This document shows positions 59,101-64,000 of a stretch of DNA of 64,000 nucleotides, in pieces. The stretch covers positions 124,574 through 188,573 of the forward strand of contig NZ_VXCA01000009.1 in NCBI RefSeq assembly GCF_011369485.1, given 5' to 3'. How positions within the stretch are numbered: the first letter of the stretch is position 1; each line of letters begins with the position of its first letter. A program made the translations under genes and the position numbers. The DNA comes from Pseudomonas atagonensis. Lineage in GTDB: Bacteria > Pseudomonadota > Gammaproteobacteria > Pseudomonadales > Pseudomonadaceae. Below the pieces are notes generated by a model. It was not told where the DNA came from, did not search any database, and worked only from the letters and a program-made list of their open reading frames with translations.

Positions 59101-59504
59101 GCTTTTTGCAGGTCACTTTGTTGGGTCGAGCGGTCGGTGAGGATCTGTTCCAGTTGCTGGATCGATTCCTTGGGGAAACGCTGCGCCACCGGCACCACGC
59201 TGCTGGCCTTGAGGCGCGTCAGCTCGCGAGTGTTTTCGATGGTCTGTTTGGGTGCGGAGGCCAGTTGTTGCTTGAGGTCGATCAGCTTCTGTTCGTAATC
59301 GCGCTGATTGTTCAGCTGATTGAGCGTGTTCTGCAGCAGGGTTTGCAGGGTCTTTTTATCGGCATCCGGCAGTTTGCTGTCGGCAAGTTTGTCCAGGCTG
59401 GCCTGCACGGCTTCGCTGGACGGCGGTTCGGCGGCGTGCAGCGGGCCGACGGAAAGACTCAGGCCCAGCAGGGCCGCGAAAAAGAAGGAGCGCAGGGTAG
59501 GCAT
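56151..59504 (-). CDS. Large mechanosensitive channel, MscK/YbdG-type MscS family with periplasmic coiled-coil domain
   Basis: Protein of 1117 residues. The signal peptide (MPTLRSFFFAALLGLSLSVG, cleaved after about 24) precedes a roughly 450-residue periplasmic coiled-coil rich in Gln/Leu (MscS porin domain). About ten membrane helices follow, then an MscS core with the pore-lining helix region QWLVAALSVGLGFGMQEIFA and the beta domain GDTITIGNLSGTVSKIRIRA. It releases solutes during osmotic downshock. The size and order match MscK (KefA). The C-terminus adds a short Pro/Glu tail. It lies 34 bases from the downstream antiporter end, in the same direction. Confidence 0.9.
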   Translation of the reverse strand: MPTLRSFFFAALLGLSLSVGPLHAAEPPSSEAVQASLDKLADSKLPDADKKTLQTLLQNTLNQLNNQRDYEQKLIDLKQQLASAPKQTIENTRELTRLKASSVVPVAQRFPKESIQQLEQILTDRSTQQSDLQKALADANSLIITAQTRPERAQAEISASQTRIQQINNILKSGKDSGKTVSAEQRDQLNAELAALNALIPLRRQELAGNSQLQDLGNSQHDLLSEKSDRLDHEIQELQTLINQKRLAQSQETVTQQSIEAQKAGGSSLLASESTANLKLSDYLLKSTDRLNEVTQQNLQTKQQLDSLTQSDSALDEQINVLKGSLLLSKILYKQKQALPRLKVDRDLADQIADIRLYQFEVSQQRELLSNPATYVDNLLSTQPPEQVTPQLRKSLLDLANTRADLLERLNRELSAVLNESITLQLNQKQLLSTAQSLRATLDEQMFWIPSNKPLDVEWMRGVPERLKRQIDTLPLASSLSELTDGLTQRPLLFLPLALLIGALLWRRKALYARLNKVHQDIGHFKRDSQWHTPQAILINILLAMPVALGLALCGLALQIDARGQNANMGAALLQMGQAWLVFYTAYRILAPGGVAELHFRWEKPQVEFLQGWIRRLGLVVMALVTVVAVAELQPAALADDVLGMPVVLTCYALMAWLLSRLLISSPAHENTSLFRKAVGVMFTLLPIALFVAVCFGYYYTALKLSDRLINTLYLLMFWLVIEATFVRGLSVAARRLAYQRALAKRQAAKEAGDGEAVIEEPTLDIEKVNEQSLRLIRLALLGGFIAALYWVWSDLISVFSYLDNITLYEYTSGTGANMSMVPISIGDMLGALIIIGITFALARNLPGLLEVFVLSKLNLAQGSAYATTTLLSYVIAGVGFVSTLSTLGVSWDKLQWLVAALSVGLGFGMQEIFANFISGIMILFERPVRIGDTITIGNLSGTVSKIRIRATTITDFDRKDIIVPNKTFITGQLINWSLTDTITRVTLKLGVDYGSDLDLVKELLLKAARENPRVLKEPEPHVYFLNFGESTLDHELRMHVRDLGDRNPVLDEVNRFINREFKKQHINISFRQMEVYLKNLHGQEYKLVPVEDDSKTIVPISGEQKPLQEPPPAKLD

Positions 59505-59538
59505 AGAGACCGGTCAAGCAAGTGATAGTGGACGCAGT

Positions 59539-61281
59539 TTAGAGGAAGAGGCCGGGACCTGGGCGACTTCCTTCGGGGAATCTGACGCCCACTTTGCCGA
59601 TCTTGTTCCCGTCCATGACGGCGACCGTCCAGTGGGTGTTGTTCCACTCCACCTGGTCACCGACAATCGGCGCACCGCCGACTTTCTGGGCAATAAAGGC
59701 ACCCAGGGTCATGTCCGGATCAATACCCTCGGCCGGCAATCCGTACAGCGCTGCAACCGCTTTAAGCTGGGCGTCTCCTTCGAGTACGAAGTCACCGAAG
59801 AAGCGCAGATCGAGGCCACGTTGCGGTGCCTGGCTGAACAGTTTACCGAGGGCCGGCAAATTGTGTTCATGGCCGATAACACACAGCAAATCATCGACTT
59901 CCAGCACCGTACTACCCGACGGATGGAGCAGTTGCTGGCCGCGAAACAGTGCCGCAATACGCGTGCCTTCGGGCATTTTCAGCTCGCGCAGGGGCGATCC
60001 GATGCACCATTTCTCCGCGCCGAGCTTATAAACGAACAACTCCCACTCGCTGGTGATGTGCACTTCCAGTGCCGATCGGGAAATCGGCGCAGGCTCCGGC
60101 GGCACGGTCACCTTGAGCAGTTTGGCCACCCACGGCAGGCTCGTGCCTTGCACCAGCAGCGACACCAAGACGATGAAGAAGGCGAGGTTGAAATACAGCT
60201 GCGCATTCGGCAGTCCGGCCATCAACGGGAACACCGCCAGAATGATCGGTACCGCGCCGCGCAGGCCGACCCAGGAAATAAAGGCTTTCTCGCGGCCATG
60301 AAACGCCTTGAACGGCAGCAGGCCAACAACCACCGACAGCGGCCGCGCGAACAGAATCATCCACAGCGCCAGACCGAGAGCGGGCAGGGCAATCGGCAGC
60401 AAGTCATGTGGTGTCACCAGCAACCCCAGCACCAGGAACATGCCGATCTGCGCCAGCCACGCCATGCCGTCGAGCATGTGCAGAATGCCGTGGCGGCTGC
60501 GCACAGGACGGTTGCCGATCACCAGACCACACAGGTATACCGCGAGGAAGCCGCTGCCGTGCAGGGCGTTGGTCAGGGCAAACACCAGCAAACCGCCGGC
60601 GATCACCAGAATCGGATACAGACCGGCGGCCAGGTTGATGCGGTTGACCAATTGCAGCATCAGCCAGCCCCCGCCGAGACCGATCACGCCACCGATACCG
60701 AACTCGCGGATCAGGTGGGTGAGCAGGCTCCAGTGCAAACCGGTCTGGCCGCTGGCGAGCATGTCGATCAGGGTTACGGTGAGGAACACCGCCATCGGAT
60801 CGTTGCTGCCGGACTCGATTTCCAGGCTGGCGGTGACCCGCTCGTTCAGGCCTTTGCCGCCGAGCAGCGAGAACACCGCCGCCGCGTCAGTGGAGCCGAC
60901 GATGGCGCCGATCAGCAGGCCTTGAATCAGATTGAGGTCGAACAGCCAGGCAGCGGCCATGCCGGTGAGGCCGGTGGTGATCAACACGCCTACCGTGGCC
61001 AGCGACAAGGCTGGCCATAACGCCACGCGGAAACTTGATACCCGGGTGCGCAAACCGCCGTCGAGGAGGATCACCGCGAGTGCGAGGTTGCCGACCAGAT
61101 AGGCCGTCGGGTAGTTATCGAAGATGATCCCCCCACCATCGACCCCGGCCGCCATGCCGACCGCGAGGATGATCACCAGAATCGGGATGCCGAGACGCGA
61201 GGAAAGGGAACTGACAAGAATGCTTGCACCTACCAGCAACGCGCCGATCAAGAACAGGCTGTTGATGGTCGTCGCATTCAA
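59539..61281 (-). CDS. CPA1 potassium/proton antiporter, CvrA/NhaP2-type
   Basis: Inner-membrane antiporter of 580 residues with 12-13 helices starting [20 protein letters not shown]. The conserved [14 protein letters not shown] and [17 protein letters not shown] carry the ion-binding Asp residues. A cytosolic TrkA_C-type domain (about 400-485) and a CorC/HlyC-like C-terminal domain (about 490-575) follow. This architecture is that of NhaP2/CvrA, which exports K+ and protects cells in low osmolarity. It is adjacent to a mechanosensitive channel, suggesting a small osmotic-response neighbourhood. Confidence 0.9.
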   Translation of the reverse strand: MNATTINSLFLIGALLVGASILVSSLSSRLGIPILVIILAVGMAAGVDGGGIIFDNYPTAYLVGNLALAVILLDGGLRTRVSSFRVALWPALSLATVGVLITTGLTGMAAAWLFDLNLIQGLLIGAIVGSTDAAAVFSLLGGKGLNERVTASLEIESGSNDPMAVFLTVTLIDMLASGQTGLHWSLLTHLIREFGIGGVIGLGGGWLMLQLVNRINLAAGLYPILVIAGGLLVFALTNALHGSGFLAVYLCGLVIGNRPVRSRHGILHMLDGMAWLAQIGMFLVLGLLVTPHDLLPIALPALGLALWMILFARPLSVVVGLLPFKAFHGREKAFISWVGLRGAVPIILAVFPLMAGLPNAQLYFNLAFFIVLVSLLVQGTSLPWVAKLLKVTVPPEPAPISRSALEVHITSEWELFVYKLGAEKWCIGSPLRELKMPEGTRIAALFRGQQLLHPSGSTVLEVDDLLCVIGHEHNLPALGKLFSQAPQRGLDLRFFGDFVLEGDAQLKAVAALYGLPAEGIDPDMTLGAFIAQKVGGAPIVGDQVEWNNTHWTVAVMDGNKIGKVGVRFPEGSRPGPGLFL

Positions 61282-61425
61282 AGGCAGTACTCCAGAAGCG
61301 TAAAGACGGGCACAAACTGACCATGCAGTCTGCGTGCCAGCGATTCTAACCTGTTGAAATGTGATGCTGTCAAAAAGCTTTTTACGCCGGGGGAATTGAG
61401 GTTTGGGTTTGGCTGGGGATTGCTG

Positions 61426-61581
61426 CCCTCACCCTAACCCTCTCCCGGGGGGAGAGGGGACTGACCGAGCAGTTCTTCAGAGGTACATCGACCGGAAATA
61501 TCGAGCCGAACTCAGGTCTTGAAGAGCATGAAGATCGACTCCCTTTCCCCCTCTCCCTCTGGGAGAGGGCTGGGGTGAGGG
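61426..61581. repeat. MITE-like palindromic element, degenerate copy
   Basis: The left arm starts CCCTCACCCTAACCCTCTCC at 61426; the right arm ends GGAGAGGGCTGGGGTGAGGG at 61581. The family is the same as at 11258-11436, but the arms are imperfect and the centre differs. It fills most of the 324-base gap between the antiporter start and the chemoreceptor stop. No gene was seen there. Confidence 0.8.
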
Positions 61582-61605
61582 TGCTTTTGACCTTGATCTA
61601 CTGAA

Positions 61606-63231
61606 TCAAAGGCTGAACCGCCCAACCATGTTGTTCAGGTCCAGCGCCAGGCGCGATAGCTCATTGCTCGCCGCACTCGTCTGATTCGCCCCGGTCGCCG
61701 ATTGCACCGACAGATCGCGGATGTTCACCAGATTGCGATCCACTTCTCGCGCCACTTGCGCCTGTTCTTCAGCGGCGCTGGCAATGACCAGGTTGCGCTC
61801 GTTGATTTCGACGATGGCGGTGTTGATGGTGTCCAGCGACAGGCCGGCGCCGCGAGCGATGTTCAGGGTCGACTCGGCGCGTTCGGTGCTGTTGCGCATC
61901 GAATCCACAGCGTGTTCGGTGCCGCTCTGAATGCTGCCAATCATGCGTTCGATTTCGCTGGTCGACTGCTGGGTGCGATGGGCCAGGGCACGGACTTCGT
62001 CGGCGACCACGGCAAATCCACGACCGGCTTCACCGGCACGGGCCGCTTCAATCGCAGCGTTGAGCGCCAGCAGGTTGGTCTGGTCAGCCAGGCCACGGAT
62101 CACGTCCAGCACTTTGCCGATGTCGCGTGATTCGTTGGCCAGATCACCGATCAGCGTCGCGGTGCTCTGCACGTCTGCGCTCATGCGTTCAATGGCGCTC
62201 ACGGTTTCCTGCACCAGATCGCGACCGTCGCCGGCCGAGGTGGTGGCGTTTTTCGAGGCTTCCGAAGTGCTGACCGCGTTGCGTGCGACCTCTTCCACGG
62301 CGCTGGTCATTTCGTTAACGGCGGTAGCCGCCTGTTCGATTTCGTTGTTCTGCTGGGTCAGGCCGCGCGCACTCTCGTCGGTGACGCTGTTCAGTTCTTC
62401 CGCCGCCGAAGCGAGTTGGGTTGCCGAACCGGAAATCCGCTGCAAGGTGTCGCGCAGCTTCGATTGCATCTTCGCCATGGCGGCCAGCAAGCGACCGGCC
62501 TCGTCGCTGCCGTCTACATGAATCGGCTGGGTCAGGTTGCCTTCGGCGATGGTTTCCGCGGCGTCCAGTGCTTTGGAAATGGGTTTGGTGATGCTGAGGG
62601 TCAGCAGCCAGGCGAACAACAAGGTCAGGCCGGTGGCGATCACCAGCAAGGTCACCACCAGGTTGAACGACATCGAGTACTGGCTCGCGGCGCCTTGGTC
62701 GGTCTCGGCGATTTGCTGAGTGTTGATCTCCAGCAGACGCGCTAGCGCGGTATTCACCGCTTCGGAGTTGGCCAGCAGATCGGTGTTGAGCATCTGCCGC
62801 AACTCGTCGATCTGATTGTTGCGCGACAGGGTTTTCATCCGGTCTTCGAGTTGACGGTACTGCGTCAGCAACTGCACGTACTGATCGTAAGCCGCACGTT
62901 CCTGCGGGCCGTCGATCAGGGGTTCGTAGGCGCGTTGCGCGTCGGCAATCTGCCGGTTGCGCAGATCAAACAGCTCGATGGTTTTTTGCTGGACGTCGGC
63001 CTCACGGTTGATCAGCAACCGATACGACAGCACGCGCAGGCGCAGGGTCAGTTGGGTGAATTCGTCGAGGGCCTTGATCGATGGCACGCTAGCCGTGGCG
63101 ATGTCTTCGCCCGCCGCACGGATTTTGCTCATCTGATTCAAGGCGAACACACCGAGAATCAACATCAGGCCGCCGATCAGGGCGAAACCGGTGAACGCCC
63201 GTGGGGCGATATTCATATTGCGAAGGGACAT
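61606..63231 (-). CDS. Methyl-accepting chemotaxis protein
   Basis: Chemoreceptor of 541 residues. An N-terminal membrane helix (about 13-33, [20 protein letters not shown]) precedes a four-helix periplasmic ligand domain (about 34-190). A second helix at about 191-213 ([20 protein letters not shown]), a HAMP domain ([20 protein letters not shown]) and the signalling hairpin with tip [20 protein letters not shown] follow. The ligand is unknown. The ATG at 63231 ([16 protein letters not shown]) is preferred to an ATG at 63258; neither has a strong ribosome binding site. A FliA promoter lies upstream. Confidence 0.92.
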   Translation of the reverse strand: MSLRNMNIAPRAFTGFALIGGLMLILGVFALNQMSKIRAAGEDIATASVPSIKALDEFTQLTLRLRVLSYRLLINREADVQQKTIELFDLRNRQIADAQRAYEPLIDGPQERAAYDQYVQLLTQYRQLEDRMKTLSRNNQIDELRQMLNTDLLANSEAVNTALARLLEINTQQIAETDQGAASQYSMSFNLVVTLLVIATGLTLLFAWLLTLSITKPISKALDAAETIAEGNLTQPIHVDGSDEAGRLLAAMAKMQSKLRDTLQRISGSATQLASAAEELNSVTDESARGLTQQNNEIEQAATAVNEMTSAVEEVARNAVSTSEASKNATTSAGDGRDLVQETVSAIERMSADVQSTATLIGDLANESRDIGKVLDVIRGLADQTNLLALNAAIEAARAGEAGRGFAVVADEVRALAHRTQQSTSEIERMIGSIQSGTEHAVDSMRNSTERAESTLNIARGAGLSLDTINTAIVEINERNLVIASAAEEQAQVAREVDRNLVNIRDLSVQSATGANQTSAASNELSRLALDLNNMVGRFSL

Positions 63232-63288
63232 GGCGCGGATACCGAAGGAGGGCCGCATCCATGCGGGCTGAGACTGCTGTTGGGTGAC

Positions 63289-63315
63289 TTATCGGTCAGA
63301 CAAATGAACTCTTTA
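63289..63315 (-). promoter_or_regulatory. FliA (sigma-28) promoter of the chemoreceptor gene
   Basis: On the reverse strand TAAAGAGT (63308-63315), an 11-base spacer and ACCGATAA (63289-63296) match the sigma-28 consensus TAAAGTTT-N11-GCCGATAA in 13 of 16 positions. It lies about 60 bases before the start codon. This ties the receptor to the flagellar regulon. Confidence 0.85.
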
Positions 63316-63509
63316 GTCCATGTGCGTATTTGTCGCATCCGTGGTTGAGCGACGAAGTGCAGGAACCAGATCGGCGGATCACAGTCTTTAAAACTCGCAA
63401 GAACGGTCGCCCACCAGGAAAATCAAGGCCTTGCGCCGGTTTAACCCTGGCATCCGTGGTGACTTTTCTTTATCGTACGCGCCCTTTGAAAAACGCTTGG
63501 AAGATCAAA

Positions 63510-63740
63510 ATGTTGGAAGCATCCCTCAGCCAATTGGAACAGCTCGTCAGCGACCTGGTGCAGCAGAACCAGACCCTTTCGCACACCAACCAGACCCTGT
63601 CCACGGAACTGGCCCAGGCCAAGGATGAAAACGAAAGCCTGCAACTGAGCCTGATGGAGCAGGAAGAAAAGCACGGCGCTACCGCCGCACGCATTCAAGC
63701 CCTGGTTGATCGCGTCAACGCAGGTCCTGTCAGCGCATGA
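63510..63740 (+). CDS. ZapB-like coiled-coil protein (TIGR02449 family)
   Basis: Protein of 76 residues starting MLEASLSQLEQLVSDLVQQN; almost the whole chain is predicted coiled coil with leucine/Gln heptads (TLSHTNQTLSTELAQAKDEN). This small family is placed just upstream of zapA in Pseudomonas and is related in size and form to ZapB. It probably helps Z-ring organisation, but that is inference. GGAAG precedes the ATG at 63510, and the longer open frame to 63330 is rejected. It overlaps zapA by four bases. No convincing promoter was placed in 63316-63509. Confidence 0.85.
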   Translation: MLEASLSQLEQLVSDLVQQNQTLSHTNQTLSTELAQAKDENESLQLSLMEQEEKHGATAARIQALVDRVNAGPVSA

Positions 63741-64000
63741 ACCACCACACAGCAGGGGTAAAAGTCGTCTCCATTCTCGGGGAGGACTATTCGATCAAGG
63801 CACCGGCCGGGGAAGAACAGACCCTGCTGGACGCGGCAATGATGCTCAAAGCCGCGCTGGATGACACCAAACGTAAATACCCGACGCTGATCGGCGACCG
63901 CTTGCTGGTGCTGGCGGCGATGAATCTGTGTTCGCAGCAGATCGAAATGAAGAAGCAGCATCAGGAAGAACTCGACCGTTACCAAGAGCAAGTCAGCGCC
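63737..64000 (+). CDS. zapA: Cell division protein ZapA (cut by window edge)
   Basis: The first 88 codons are in the window: MNHHTAGVKVVSILGEDYSI, then EEQTLLDAAMMLKAALDDTK and LVLAAMNLCSQQIEMKKQHQ. The N-terminal beta domain and the start of the C-terminal coiled coil are those of ZapA, which cross-links FtsZ filaments at the septum. The ATG overlaps the stop of the upstream coiled-coil gene (ATGA). The gene continues past the window. In Pseudomonas a 6S RNA gene usually follows, which would lie outside. Confidence 0.93.
   Translation, partial: MNHHTAGVKVVSILGEDYSIKAPAGEEQTLLDAAMMLKAALDDTKRKYPTLIGDRLLVLAAMNLCSQQIEMKKQHQEELDRYQEQVSA

Overview
The window is a chromosomal segment of a fluorescent-type Pseudomonas (P. 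fluorescens group). The evidence is high GC, many doublets of the Pseudomonas REP palindrome, and typical Pseudomonas gene order: phaC1, a DUF971 gene, hslU, hslV, a SPOR gene, argS, priA, rpmE, a nuclease, a malic enzyme, mrcA divergent from pilMNOPQ, then aroK, aroB, damX, gltB, gltD and hemE. All calls come from reading the sequence and from remembered family features. No database search was run.

Left part (1-30 kb): mostly housekeeping genes. They cover carbon storage (start of the PHA synthase), ATP-dependent proteolysis (HslVU behind a clear sigma-32 promoter), cell division and wall synthesis (two SPOR proteins, PBP1A), replication restart (PriA), translation (ArgRS, L31), type IV pilus assembly and secretin (PilMNOPQ), shikimate pathway (AroK, AroB), glutamate synthase (GltBD) and haem synthesis (HemE). 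A divergent MFS/LysR pair follows at 30.2-32.5 kb.

Middle part (32.6-52.2 kb): one long leftward aryl polyene (APE) pigment cluster. Read from its promoter near 52.27 kb, the order is apeC, D, E, F, G, an apeH-apeI fusion, a glycosyltransferase and an acyltransferase (together equivalent to apeJ), an aromatic amino acid ammonia-lyase, apeK, L, M, a cation/proton antiporter-like protein, a halogenase-like flavoenzyme, apeB, N, O, P, Q, R, and a two-domain lipoprotein. A terminator and a small secreted paralogue of the lipoprotein's C-terminal domain follow. Most junctions are short overlaps, so the whole set looks translationally coupled. The model is: the lyase supplies an aryl starter acid; ApeH loads it on an ACP; the KS/KR/DH set extends it into a polyene; the methyltransferase and flavoenzyme may tailor it; the ApeD and ApeJ-type transferases attach it to a lipid; and ApeL, ApeM and ApeN move it to the outer membrane. 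The non-core additions are the most interesting content here.

Right part (52.5-64 kb): an orphan ParA-type ATPase, thioredoxin 2, a MazE/MazF-type toxin-antitoxin pair in more AT-rich DNA, the AMPylase SelO (with a hairpin over its ribosome binding site), a large MscS-family channel, a CvrA/NhaP2-type antiporter, a chemoreceptor behind a textbook FliA promoter, and the start of a ZapB-like/ZapA division operon cut by the window edge. No tRNA, rRNA, CRISPR array, insertion sequence or prophage was seen. Two 150-180 bp palindromic MITE-like repeats of one family lie near 11.3 and 61.5 kb.
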